Assembly (NCBI GenBank): GCA_045604945.1
Contig: JAZUPA010000139.1
Coordinates: forward strand, 1 to 30,162
Source of the DNA: JAISGQ01 sp045604945
GTDB lineage: Bacteria; Bacillota; Clostridia; Oscillospirales; Acutalibacteraceae
DNA length: 30,162 nucleotides
Direction: 5' to 3'
The notes beneath the pieces are model-generated. The model was not told the origin of the DNA and did not search any database. It was given only the letters and a program-made list of their open reading frames with translations. Each line of letters begins with the position of its first letter. The stretch's first letter is position 1. Below, one piece after another: positions 1-6,624 of this stretch. A program made the translations under genes and the position numbers.

Positions 1-934
1 ACACCAGCATAATCAGTGTGCTTTCGGGGAGGTGAAAGTTTGTGATAAGAGCGTCGAATACTTTAAAAGTATAACCCGGATAAATGAAAATATCCGTAAA
101 GCCGTCCGCTTCGTGAAGTTTTTCTCCTTCTGCAAGAGCACTTCCGCAGGCTTCAAGAGTTCGGCAGCTGGTTGTTCCGACTGCAATGACTCTGCCGCCC
201 TTATCTTTTGTTCTGTTTATAAGCTCAGCAGTTTCGGCAGGCAGGCAGTAATGTTCGGTATGCATGATATGGTCTGTTATCTCCTCTTCCTTGACAGGGC
301 GGAAGGTGCCGAGACCTACATGGAGAGTGACATATCCTATCTTTACACCCTTTGCTTCAATCTCAGAAAGAAGCTCCTTTGTAAAGTGCAGACCTGCTGT
401 GGGGGCTGCCGCAGAGCCAAGCTCACGGGAATAAACTGTCTGATATCGCTCTTTATCTTCAAGCTTTTCGGTTATATACGGAGGCAGCGGCATACTGCCT
501 ATCTCATCAAGGACAGAGAAAAACTCGCGGTCTGTTTCAAAACGGACGATTCTGTTGCCGTCATCTCGTACATCGATGACTTCGCCCTTCATAAGTCCGT
601 CTCCAAAAACAAACCTTGCGCCTGTTTTTGCCTTTTTACCGGGCTTTGTGATGGTCTCCCAGCAGTTATCGCCCAGAGGTTTCAGAAGCAGAAATTCGTT
701 ATGACCCTCTTTGCCCTCTCTCTGACCGAAAATTCGGGCAGGAATAACACGGGAATCGTTGAGAATAAGGCAGTCGCCTTCATGAAGCTCGCCCAAAATA
801 TCACGAAAATGGGCATGTTCTGTCTCCCCTGTTTCCTTATTGAGCATAAGAAGACGGGAGGCTGTTCTGTCCTCAAGGGGGTGCTGTGCTATGAGCTCCT
901 GAGGTAAATCGTATGCAAAATTGCTTTTTTTCAT
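1..934 (-). CDS. queA: S-adenosylmethionine:tRNA ribosyltransferase-isomerase (QueA), 3' end cut by window edge
   Basis: QueA transfers and rearranges the ribosyl part of SAM onto preQ1-modified tRNA to give epoxyqueuosine, the next-to-last step of queuosine synthesis, in the cytoplasm. The reverse strand reads MKKSNFAYDLPQELIAQHPL and continues as an open frame to the window edge. Recognisable family segments are DRTASRLL, LNDSRVIPAR, GLHFT and, near the edge, ITNFHLPES. About 311 residues are present, against a usual length near 340, so only a short C-terminus is missing. The ATG at 932-934 is preceded by GGAAGG about 7 nt upstream. A -10-like TATAAT lies at 958-963 on this strand without a good -35 box, in the spacer shared with the divergent lysine operon. 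Identification is confident from the sequence. Confidence 0.95.
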   Translation of the reverse strand, partial: MKKSNFAYDLPQELIAQHPLEDRTASRLLMLNKETGETEHAHFRDILGELHEGDCLILNDSRVIPARIFGQREGKEGHNEFLLLKPLGDNCWETITKPGKKAKTGARFVFGDGLMKGEVIDVRDDGNRIVRFETDREFFSVLDEIGSMPLPPYITEKLEDKERYQTVYSRELGSAAAPTAGLHFTKELLSEIEAKGVKIGYVTLHVGLGTFRPVKEEEITDHIMHTEHYCLPAETAELINRTKDKGGRVIAVGTTSCRTLEACGSALAEGEKLHEADGFTDIFIYPGYTFKVFDALITNFHLPESTLIMLV

Positions 935-978
935 AAATATTTCCTTCCCAGCGCCTTATTATATGGCACAAAACGCAC

Positions 979-1008
979 TTGACATATTTGTCGAAAATGA
1001 CTTATAAT
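979..1008 (+). promoter_or_regulatory. Sigma-A promoter of the lysine riboswitch/asd operon
   Basis: TTGACA at 979-984 and TATAAT at 1003-1008 are both perfect consensus hexamers, with an 18-bp spacer. Transcription should begin near 1014-1016, just before the lysine aptamer. Confidence 0.85.
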
Positions 1009-1030
1009 CATTACAACAAGTAAATAGGAA

Positions 1031-1204
1031 TTCGAATAGAGGTGCGACGTTCAGATGAGTATCTTCGGTAAGGTTTGCCAGAAGCCTGTGACCCGATCTG
1101 AAAGGCTGCGTCGCCGAAGGTGGTCGCTTGGCACGCACTATCCTGGTTTTATCGTTTAACAGCGGTACGACTGTCATCATTTTATATGATGGAGAGCTAT
1201 CGAA
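1031..1204 (+). ncRNA. Lysine riboswitch (L-box) aptamer
   Basis: The segment carries the conserved L-box core blocks in order: AGAGGTGCG (1038-1046), GATGAGTA, a GCCGAAGG block near 1112-1122, a CTGG block, ACTGTCATCA (1170-1179) and TGGAGAGCTATCG (1190-1202). The ends pair as P1: TTCGAATAG at 1031-1039 with CTATCGAA at 1197-1204, with one bulge. It lies directly in front of asd-dapA-dapB, the lysine/DAP pathway, where L-boxes are well known to sit. Binding of lysine is expected to favour the terminator at 1249-1272 and shut off the operon. Aptamer identity is read from the motifs; the mechanism is inferred from the family and the terminator. Confidence 0.93.
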
Positions 1205-1248
1205 GCTTTTGCGTTGGTTTCAACGTCTCTTATTATAGTAAAATGATG

Positions 1249-1272
1249 ACCGGTATTCAAGCCGGTTTTTTT
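1249..1272 (+). terminator. Intrinsic terminator of the lysine riboswitch expression platform
   Basis: ACCGGT (1249-1254) pairs with GCCGGT (1261-1266) across a 6-nt loop and runs into seven Ts. A smaller hairpin, CGTTG-gttt-CAACG (1212-1225), sits between aptamer and terminator and may take part in the alternative fold. Confidence 0.8.
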
Positions 1273-1303
1273 GTTTATTTAATCCTTTTGGAGGTTGTTA
1301 ATT

Positions 1304-2380
1304 ATGAAAACTTACAATGTAGGCATCATCGGCGCAACCGGTATGGTTGGTCAGAGACTTGCAACTCTGCTTGACGGTCATCCCTGGTTCAAGGTCACTG
1401 CTCTTGCAGCATCCGCCCGTTCCGCAGGCAAGACCTATCGCGAAGCTGTCGGCGAGCGCTGGGTCATGAAGACTCCCATGCCCGAGACCATGGCTGACCT
1501 CAATGTTTACGATGCAACTGCTGACATCGACACCATCGTAGGTCTTGTTGACTTCGTTTTCTGCGCAGTTGACATGAAGAAGGATGAGATCAAGGCTCTT
1601 GAAGAGGCTTATGCAAAGCGTGAGTGCCCTGTTATGTCCAACAACAGCGCTCACCGTATGACCCCCGACGTTCCCATGCTCGTTCCCGAGCTCAACCCCG
1701 AGCACGCTGAGATCATCAATGCTCAGAGAAAGCGTCTCGGCACCAAGCGCGGCTTTATCGCTGTCAAGTCCAACTGCTCCATCCAGAGCTATGTTCCCGC
1801 TCTCCATCCCCTCCGCAAGTTCGGTATCGAGCAGGTTCTCGCATGCACCTATCAGGCAATCTCCGGCGCAGGCAAGACCTTTGAGCGCTGGCCCGAGATG
1901 GTTGATAACCTTATCCCCTTCATCGGCGGTGAGGAAGAGAAGAGCAACATCGAGCCCCTCAAGGTTTGGGGTAAGATCGAAAACGATCAGATCGTTCTCG
2001 ATACCGAGACCCAGATCACTTCTCAGTGCCTGAGAGTTCCCGTTTCTGACGGTCACACCGCTGCTGTTTTCGTAAAGTTCAAGAACAAGCCCACCATCGA
2101 AGAGATCAAGGCACTCTGGGCTACCTATGCAGGCAGACCTCAGGAGCTTGAGCTTCCCCATGCTCCCAAGCAGTTCCTCAACTACTTCGAGGAGGAGAAC
2201 CGTCCCCAGGCTAAGCTCGACAGAGAGCTTGAAGGCGGTATGGCTATCTCCATCGGTCGTCTCCGCGAGGACACTCAGTATGACTACAAGTTTGTCTGCC
2301 TCTCCCACAACACCCTCCGCGGTGCTGCAGGCGGCAACGTCCTTATGGCAGAGCTTCTCTGCGCTGAGGGCTGGATCTGA
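1304..2380 (+). CDS. asd: Aspartate-semialdehyde dehydrogenase (archaeal/fungal-type)
   Basis: It reduces beta-aspartyl phosphate to aspartate semialdehyde with NADPH, the branch-point step to lysine/DAP, methionine and threonine, in the cytoplasm. The 358-residue protein opens with the nucleotide-binding loop GIIGATGMVGQR (8-19). The catalytic cysteine is C158 in KSNCSIQ, and a conserved histidine, H251, lies in VSDGHTAA. KSNCSIQ and the overall length match the archaeal/yeast-like ASADH subfamily better than the E. coli type. The ATG at 1304 is chosen over an in-frame TTG at 1295 because GGAGG (1290-1294) lies 9 nt before the ATG. It is the first gene behind the lysine riboswitch, with dapA 30 nt downstream. 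Codon use is strongly biased to C-ending codons, suggesting high expression. Confidence 0.95.
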   Translation: MKTYNVGIIGATGMVGQRLATLLDGHPWFKVTALAASARSAGKTYREAVGERWVMKTPMPETMADLNVYDATADIDTIVGLVDFVFCAVDMKKDEIKALEEAYAKRECPVMSNNSAHRMTPDVPMLVPELNPEHAEIINAQRKRLGTKRGFIAVKSNCSIQSYVPALHPLRKFGIEQVLACTYQAISGAGKTFERWPEMVDNLIPFIGGEEEKSNIEPLKVWGKIENDQIVLDTETQITSQCLRVPVSDGHTAAVFVKFKNKPTIEEIKALWATYAGRPQELELPHAPKQFLNYFEEENRPQAKLDRELEGGMAISIGRLREDTQYDYKFVCLSHNTLRGAAGGNVLMAELLCAEGWI

Positions 2381-2410
2381 TCTTAGACTTCATATCAGGA
2401 GGTTATTTCC

Positions 2411-3298
2411 ATGAAGAACACTATCTTTACCGGCGCAGGCGTTGCGCTCGTAACCCCCTTTAACGATGATTTTTCCGTAAATTACGATTGTCTTGAAAAG
2501 ATCATCGAGATGCAGATCGAAAACGGTACCGATTCCATTATCTCCTGCGGTACCACCGGTGAGGGCTCCACCCTCAGCCTTGAAGAGCATCTCAATGTCG
2601 TCAAAAGAACAATTGAGATAGTTGATCACAGAGTTCCTGTTATTGCAGGCACCGGCAGCAACGACACCTCTTTTGCAATCGAGCTTACCAAAGAAGCTCA
2701 GCAGCTTGGTGCAGATGCTTCCCTGCAGATCACTCCCTACTACAACAAGACTTCCCAGAAGGGTCTTATTGCTCACTTTACTGCTATTGCAAAGGCCTGC
2801 GATATGCCTATGATCCTTTACTGTGTTCCCGGCAGAACAGGCGTGAATATTCTCCCTGAGACCTGCAAGGCTCTCTCTGAGCTTCCCAACATCGTTGCTG
2901 TCAAGGAAGCTTCTGACAATGTTTCTCAGGTTACTGCAATCGCACGTCTCTGCGGCGATGACCTTGACATCTACTCCGGCTGCGATGATCTTATCCTGCC
3001 TATCATGGCTTGCGGCGGCAAGGGTGTAATTTCCGTTCTTTCCAACGTTGCTCCCAAGGCTGCTCATGACATCGCTGCTCTCTACCTCGAGGGCAAGATT
3101 GAGGAGTCCAGAAAGCTTCAGCTTGAGTACTTCGATCTCTGCAAGGCTCTCTTCTGGGATGTCAATCCCATCCCCGTAAAGGCTGCCATGAACATGATGG
3201 GACTCAATGTCGGTCCCTGCCGTCTGCCCCTCGTTGAGATGGACGACGACAAGAAGGCTGCTCTTTACAATGTGCTCAAGGCTCATTCTCTTGTTTAA
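2411..3298 (+). CDS. dapA: 4-hydroxy-tetrahydrodipicolinate synthase
   Basis: DapA condenses pyruvate with aspartate semialdehyde, the first committed step of the DAP/lysine branch. The 295-residue protein is a normal-length class I aldolase of the DHDPS/NAL family. Visible family residues are the SCGTTGEGSTLS loop (46-57), Y137 in ILYCVPGRTG (135-144) and the Schiff-base lysine K165 in IVAVKEASDN. AGGAGG (2397-2402) is 8 nt before the ATG. It follows asd by 30 nt without a promoter, so it should be co-transcribed and under the lysine riboswitch. A perfect hairpin follows its stop codon. Confidence 0.96.
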   Translation: MKNTIFTGAGVALVTPFNDDFSVNYDCLEKIIEMQIENGTDSIISCGTTGEGSTLSLEEHLNVVKRTIEIVDHRVPVIAGTGSNDTSFAIELTKEAQQLGADASLQITPYYNKTSQKGLIAHFTAIAKACDMPMILYCVPGRTGVNILPETCKALSELPNIVAVKEASDNVSQVTAIARLCGDDLDIYSGCDDLILPIMACGGKGVISVLSNVAPKAAHDIAALYLEGKIEESRKLQLEYFDLCKALFWDVNPIPVKAAMNMMGLNVGPCRLPLVEMDDDKKAALYNVLKAHSLV

Positions 3299-3307
3299 TA
3301 ATATTTA

Positions 3308-3335
3308 TAACCCAAAGGCTTTCGCCTTTGGGTTA
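3308..3335 (+). terminator. Perfect hairpin after dapA (terminator-like, no U tract)
   Basis: TAACCCAAAGGC and GCCTTTGGGTTA form a perfect 12-bp stem around a TTTC loop, 10 nt after the dapA stop. The 3' flank is TGATATAATATC rather than a T run, so it may partly terminate transcription or protect and process the 3' end rather than act as a full terminator. Confidence 0.55.
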
Positions 3336-3397
3336 TGATATAATATCTCCCTTTTATCAGGGGTCTGCTCAATTCGCAGGCAAAAGTTTTGTATTCT

Positions 3398-3441
3398 CTC
3401 CCTCAGTCAGCTTCGCTGACAGCTCCCTCATCAGAGGGAGC
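3398..3441. repeat. Dispersed palindromic repeat, copy 1 (between dapA and dapB)
   Basis: The unit consists of CTCCCTC (3398-3404), a GTCAGC-ttc-GCTGAC hairpin, then GCTCCCTC-atca-GAGGGAGC (3422-3441). The final GAGGGAG can pair with either CTCCCTC, so two exclusive folds are possible. The same layout recurs at 30009-30058. I see no coding potential. The rest of the dapA-dapB spacer (3336-3397) shows nothing else. Confidence 0.75.
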
Positions 3442-3455
3442 CATAACTATTTTCA

Positions 3456-3474
3456 AATTAATCATTGATTAATT
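3456..3474. promoter_or_regulatory. 19-bp palindrome abutting the dapB ribosome-binding site
   Basis: AATTAATCA and TGATTAATT form a perfect 9+9 inverted repeat with a single central T. It ends directly against the GAGAGG ribosome-binding site (3475-3480). It could be an operator or a weak RNA hairpin. No regulator is identified. Confidence 0.4.
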
Positions 3475-3489
3475 GAGAGGAAGTTTTAA

Positions 3490-4242
3490 ATGACTAAAAT
3501 AATTCTTTGCGGCTGCAACGGCAAGATGGGTCACGTTATCAGCAAGCTTGTGGAAGAGCGCGATGACTGCGTTATCGTTGCAGGTGTTGATATGCGCACA
3601 GACTGTCTCTGCGGCTATCAGGTTTACAGCAAGATAAGCGATATTTCCGCTGAGGCTGATGTTATCGTTGATTTCTCCCACCCTTCCCTGCTTTCCGATA
3701 TGCTCGGCTATGCAGAGGACAAGAATATGCCTGTTGTCATATGCTCCACAGGCTATTCCGACAGTCAGGTTGCCGAGATAAAGGCTGCAGCCGAAAAACT
3801 CCCTGTATTCTATTCCAGAAATATGTCTCTGGGTATTAATCTCCTGATTGCACTTGCAAGAAAGGCTACCAATATTCTAGGTGAAAACTTTGATATTGAG
3901 ATAGTTGAGAAGCATCACAACCAAAAGATCGATGCTCCCAGCGGCACTGCTCTTATGATTGCTGATGCTATTGCAGAGGAGCGCACCATTCCCTCCCGTT
4001 ACGAGTACGACCGCCACAGCGTACGCCGTAAGAGAGAGAAGGAGGAGATCGGTATTCATGCTATCCGCGGCGGCACTATCGTTGGTGAGCACGATGTTAT
4101 CTTCGCAGGTCATGACGAAGTTCTGACTATTTCCCATTCCGCAGGCAGCAAGGGTGTTTTTGCAGCAGGTGCTGTAAATGCCGCTGTCTTCATGAAAGGT
4201 CAGAAGGCAGGTCTTTATGACATGAATGATATGATTGGGTAG
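3490..4242 (+). CDS. dapB: 4-hydroxy-tetrahydrodipicolinate reductase
   Basis: DapB reduces the product of DapA with NAD(P)H to tetrahydrodipicolinate, the second step of the DAP branch. The 250-residue protein has the N-terminal nucleotide-binding loop GCNGKMG (8-14), DFSHP (61-65) and the family signature EKHHNQKIDAPSGTA (140-154), holding the H142/H143 pair and K146. Length is typical. GAGAGG (3475-3480) precedes the ATG by 9 nt. It is 191 nt downstream of dapA. The spacer contains two hairpin systems, so it is either the third gene of the riboswitch operon or has its own weak promoter. A strong terminator follows the stop codon. Confidence 0.96.
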   Translation: MTKIILCGCNGKMGHVISKLVEERDDCVIVAGVDMRTDCLCGYQVYSKISDISAEADVIVDFSHPSLLSDMLGYAEDKNMPVVICSTGYSDSQVAEIKAAAEKLPVFYSRNMSLGINLLIALARKATNILGENFDIEIVEKHHNQKIDAPSGTALMIADAIAEERTIPSRYEYDRHSVRRKREKEEIGIHAIRGGTIVGEHDVIFAGHDEVLTISHSAGSKGVFAAGAVNAAVFMKGQKAGLYDMNDMIG

Positions 4243-4248
4243 TTTTTA

Positions 4249-4286
4249 ACGCCACTTTTGACAGAAATCAAAAGTGGCGTATTTTT
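4249..4286 (+). terminator. Intrinsic terminator after dapB
   Basis: ACGCCACTTTTG (4249-4260) pairs perfectly with CAAAAGTGGCGT (4269-4280) across an 8-nt loop, followed by ATTTTTC. It closes the lysine operon. Confidence 0.88.
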
Positions 4287-4304
4287 CAATATGGGGGCGA
4301 TCAG

Positions 4305-4505
4305 ATGATTATTTATAACAAGCTGTGGGAGACGATGAAAGAAAAAGGTATTTCCACATATCAGCTCAGAGAGAAATGCGGCATTGACAGCAAAACCATC
4401 AGACGGCTTCGTGCTAATGAAAATATTGAGACAAAAACATTGAACAAACTCTGTGCCGCTCTTGATTGTACACTGAATGATATTGCGGAATATGTAAAGG
4501 ATTGA
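4305..4505 (+). CDS. Small Cro/XRE-family helix-turn-helix protein
   Basis: This 66-residue protein is almost entirely one HTH domain: LWETMKEKGISTYQLREKCGID, then SKTIRRLRANENIETKTLNKLCAALDC, ending in LNDIAEYVKD. It resembles the stand-alone YozG/HTH_26 group of single-domain DNA-binding proteins. A GGGGG run at 4293-4297 lies 7 nt before the ATG at 4305. It starts about 20 nt after the dapB terminator, so it may receive some readthrough. I see no promoter of its own. There is no partner toxin or phage gene nearby, so neither an antitoxin nor a prophage role is supported. The target DNA is unknown. Confidence 0.8.
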   Translation: MIIYNKLWETMKEKGISTYQLREKCGIDSKTIRRLRANENIETKTLNKLCAALDCTLNDIAEYVKD

Positions 4506-4571
4506 TATTACAGTAATATCAAATAACTAATACATCTTACAGAAAGATATTAATAATAAATGTTTCGTGAT

Positions 4572-4688
4572 ATGCTTCTCCTTGAGGAGAGAGCTTATGT
4601 TGTGCAAGCACAATCGACTGATTTTGGTTTACCACCTCATCCGACTTTTGCTTACGCAAAACCCACCTTCTCCTCAAGGAGAAGGCAT
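4572..4688. repeat. 117-bp MITE-like element with inverted ends
   Basis: The ends are imperfect inverted repeats of about 24 bp: one starts ATGCTTCTCCTTGAGGAGA, and the other, read in reverse, starts ATGCCTTCTCCTTGAGGAGA. Two further hairpins lie inside: TTGTGC-aa-GCACAA (4600-4613) and TTTTGC-ttac-GCAAAA (4646-4661). A 62-codon open frame across it looks like an artefact of the repeat. There is no transposase. The flanks 4506-4571 and 4689-4746 show no gene. Confidence 0.65.
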
Positions 4689-4746
4689 AATAAAGCCGAG
4701 ACTGATATTTCGCATTTTATACCAAAACACACTTTTTTGACAAGCT

Positions 4747-4773
4747 AAGCCGCCTGTTGATAGCAGGCGGCTT
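4747..4773. terminator. Hairpin, probable terminator at the 3' end of the GNAT gene
   Basis: AAGCCGCCTG and CAGGCGGCTT form a 10-bp stem around a 7-nt loop, 6 nt beyond the stop of the minus-strand acetyltransferase. The T-rich flank (GAATTTTTAATTC) is on the plus side, so the direction is uncertain. Confidence 0.5.
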
Positions 4774-4779
4774 GAATTT

Positions 4780-5235
4780 TTAATTCTTTATCATCAGATC
4801 ATAACAGAGAAAATCTCCATAGGGAGCATTGATAACATGGGACTCTGCTATTTTAAACCCTCTTTTCAGGTATATGTTCTTTGCAGGCAAAGATGCGTGC
4901 AATACAATCGAGTCATATTCTTCTGACACCGCCTTTTCAGAAAAGTCGAGAAGCTCACGTCCATAGCCATGCCCTTGATACTCAGGCAAAACAAAAAGAC
5001 GACCTATCTCATTTTCATTGAGTGTGACTGTGCCTACTGCATTTTCATTTGTATCAACGCAAAGGAAAACCCTTCCGCACTCTATGTCGCTGATAATATT
5101 TTTATCGTTGTGGTGATTTAAAAAGAACTCCACGGCACCCTTGGGGTAATAGTGGGGATATATTGCTTTTATTGTTTCAGAGGTGATTTTCTTTACGATA
5201 TCAAAATCTGCAGTTCCCGCTTTTCTTATACTCAT
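4780..5235 (-). CDS. GNAT-family N-acetyltransferase
   Basis: The 151-residue protein is a single GNAT domain that would move the acetyl group of acetyl-CoA to an unknown amine in the cytoplasm. The acetyl-CoA-binding motif A is visible as LFVLPEYQGHGYGRELLDFS (residues 80-99), with the Q-x-x-G-x-G signature. It is followed by motif B around LHASLPAKNIYLKRGFKIAE. AGAGGAAGA lies 4-6 nt before the ATG at 5233-5235. A strong hairpin separates it from the upstream cohesin-like gene, and no clear promoter is seen in the short gap, so it may depend on readthrough. The substrate cannot be told from sequence. Confidence 0.88.
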   Translation of the reverse strand: MSIRKAGTADFDIVKKITSETIKAIYPHYYPKGAVEFFLNHHNDKNIISDIECGRVFLCVDTNENAVGTVTLNENEIGRLFVLPEYQGHGYGRELLDFSEKAVSEEYDSIVLHASLPAKNIYLKRGFKIAESHVINAPYGDFLCYDLMIKN

Positions 5236-5262
5236 ATTTTCTTCCTCTTTCAGATTATTTTT

Positions 5263-5291
5263 AACGGGAGTGTGCTTTGCACACTCCCGTT
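5263..5291. terminator. Perfect 13-bp hairpin between the cohesin-like and GNAT genes
   Basis: AACGGGAGTGTGC and GCACACTCCCGTT pair perfectly around a TTT loop, 6 nt after the stop codon of the minus-strand gene. The T-rich flank (ACTTTTTTATC) is on the plus side, and the minus side continues with AAAAATAATC. It is a likely 3'-end or attenuating structure, but not a textbook minus-strand terminator. Confidence 0.6.
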
Positions 5292-5297
5292 ACTTTT

Positions 5298-6509
5298 TTA
5301 TCTTCTTCTCAGAATGATATCCATATCGTCGCCGAAGTCATCTTCATCGCCGTAGCCGCCGTCGTCATCGCTGAAATCATCGTCGCTGAAGCTGAAGTTG
5401 AATGCTGCATCAGCCTTTGCGCCTGATTCCGCTGCTTCAAAATCGAAGGAGCCGAAGCCGTCATCATCCTGAACATCTCTTCTGCCTGCGTAATTTCTCG
5501 GGAAGAAGGATGCCGGCATTCCTCTGTCATCCTCGTCAAACTCGCTGAATACTGAAGGAATTTCTGTCTCAGGCTCTTCCTCTTCAAAGCCTGAGGATTC
5601 ATCCTCGTATCTGCTGAAGAAGTCGGAGCCTATGCTGACTTCGCTGGCTCTGCCGAAATAGGATGTATCAAAATCGCTGTCATCCTCATCCTCGAGGGCG
5701 GGCTTGCGCATGGGCTGCTTTCTCTTGAAGGTGGGAAGCTCTTCATCGTCCTCATCTTCAATATCATCGTAGCGTCTTCTGAAGCCCCCTGAGCCGCCGC
5801 GGTTCTCACAGATCTTATATCCGACCACAAGTCCGCCTGCGAAAGCCAGAAGCATCAGCACTATCGCCCAGAAAACAGGCATGCCTGTTTTCTTCACAAC
5901 GGTAACAACGCTGGAAACCTCGTCCTTTTCATTACCGGTAAGGTTTGTGATTATATCGGAATAATCACTGTCTGATTCCTTTGTTCCTGTATCTGCGGAA
6001 ATATCCGCAATGGTAATGAATCTCTCGTTGATCTTTGCGTAACTTCTGTTGGTGGTGGTTCCTGCGGTGTTCTTGCCGGTACAGGTCTTGACCGTCGCCT
6101 TGAAGCCTGTTTCGCCGCCCGGTGCGCCCTCAAGAACAGTAAACCTTACTATGATTACGTCCTTGTCGCCAAGCTTTGAGTTGACCCCCTCGGGGTTTGT
6201 GTAGGTAAGGGTCAGGATACCGTTGGATGCGCTGCCCTTGCAGCCCCCTTCATCAAAGGCTGTGTCACTGTACACAAGAACATCCTCGTTATATTCGATT
6301 TCAAGGGTAAAGCTGTCGTAGCCATTGGAGGTCTGGGTTGTTACAAACACCTCAAGGGTTACCTCATTGCCCGGTGCAAACTCACTTACCTCCTCGGTGA
6401 CAGGGTGCAGAGTAAAGTCAACATCCGCTGCCGCCAGTACAGTCAGCGCACAGGTTGATACCGCAACGGCAAACACAATTATTATAGCCAGTAATTTTTT
6501 CAGCTTCAT
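5298..6509 (-). CDS. Secreted, membrane-anchored cohesin-like protein with a highly acidic cytoplasmic tail
   Basis: The 403-residue protein reads as four parts. Residues 1-27 are a signal peptide (MKLKKLLAIIIVFAVAVSTC, then ALTVLA). Residues 29-170 form a beta-rich extracellular domain resembling cohesin/carbohydrate-binding folds (GNEVTLEVFVTT, YDSFTLEIEYNEDVL, GILTLTYTNPEG, DVIIVRFTVLEG). Residues 180-205 are a linker. Residues 211-231 are a transmembrane segment (PVFWAIVLMLLAFAGGLVVGY). Residues 235-403 are a polar tail very rich in Asp and Glu with scattered RRR/KRK patches, ending DDMDIILRRR. By the positive-inside rule the tail should be cytoplasmic. TAGGA lies about 9 nt before the ATG, and the gene has its own promoter at 6562-6590. 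Nothing nearby encodes a dockerin, so cellulosome function is not shown. Topology is well supported; the cohesin relation is a pattern-level inference. Confidence 0.7.
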   Translation of the reverse strand: MKLKKLLAIIIVFAVAVSTCALTVLAAADVDFTLHPVTEEVSEFAPGNEVTLEVFVTTQTSNGYDSFTLEIEYNEDVLVYSDTAFDEGGCKGSASNGILTLTYTNPEGVNSKLGDKDVIIVRFTVLEGAPGGETGFKATVKTCTGKNTAGTTTNRSYAKINERFITIADISADTGTKESDSDYSDIITNLTGNEKDEVSSVVTVVKKTGMPVFWAIVLMLLAFAGGLVVGYKICENRGGSGGFRRRYDDIEDEDDEELPTFKRKQPMRKPALEDEDDSDFDTSYFGRASEVSIGSDFFSRYEDESSGFEEEEPETEIPSVFSEFDEDDRGMPASFFPRNYAGRRDVQDDDGFGSFDFEAAESGAKADAAFNFSFSDDDFSDDDGGYGDEDDFGDDMDIILRRR

Positions 6510-6561
6510 TATCTATATCCTACTTTCGGCAACAAAAAGATAAACTCTTACAGTTTGGGTG

Positions 6562-6590
6562 ATTATAACACAAAAAGTTGCAAATAACAA
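6562..6590 (-). promoter_or_regulatory. Promoter of the cohesin-like membrane protein gene
   Basis: On the minus strand, TTGTTA (6585-6590) and TATAAT (6562-6567) are separated by 17 bp, about 55 bp before the start codon. The spacer 6510-6624 otherwise shows nothing. Confidence 0.7.
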
Positions 6591-6624
6591 TATTATGTCT
6601 AATGATTCTTAAATTGTTTACAGA

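Noticed and set aside
32..907. 291-codon open frame on the plus strand
   Set aside because: It is antisense to queA, which has a clear family match, ribosome-binding site and start on the minus strand.
1298..2308. 336-codon minus-strand frame across asd
   Set aside because: It is a shadow of asd caused by its C-ending codon bias. Its low-complexity Leu/Ser-rich translation has no family features or ribosome-binding site.
2390..3286. 298-codon minus-strand frame across dapA
   Set aside because: It is an antisense shadow of a strongly biased gene, with no domain pattern.
4305..4505. Antitoxin or phage repressor
   Set aside because: There is no adjacent toxin-like or phage gene. The single-domain HTH protein alone does not support either reading.
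4560..4748. 62-codon frame downstream of the HTH gene
   Set aside because: It lies across the MITE-like repeat. Its translation is explained by the repeat, and there is no ribosome-binding site.
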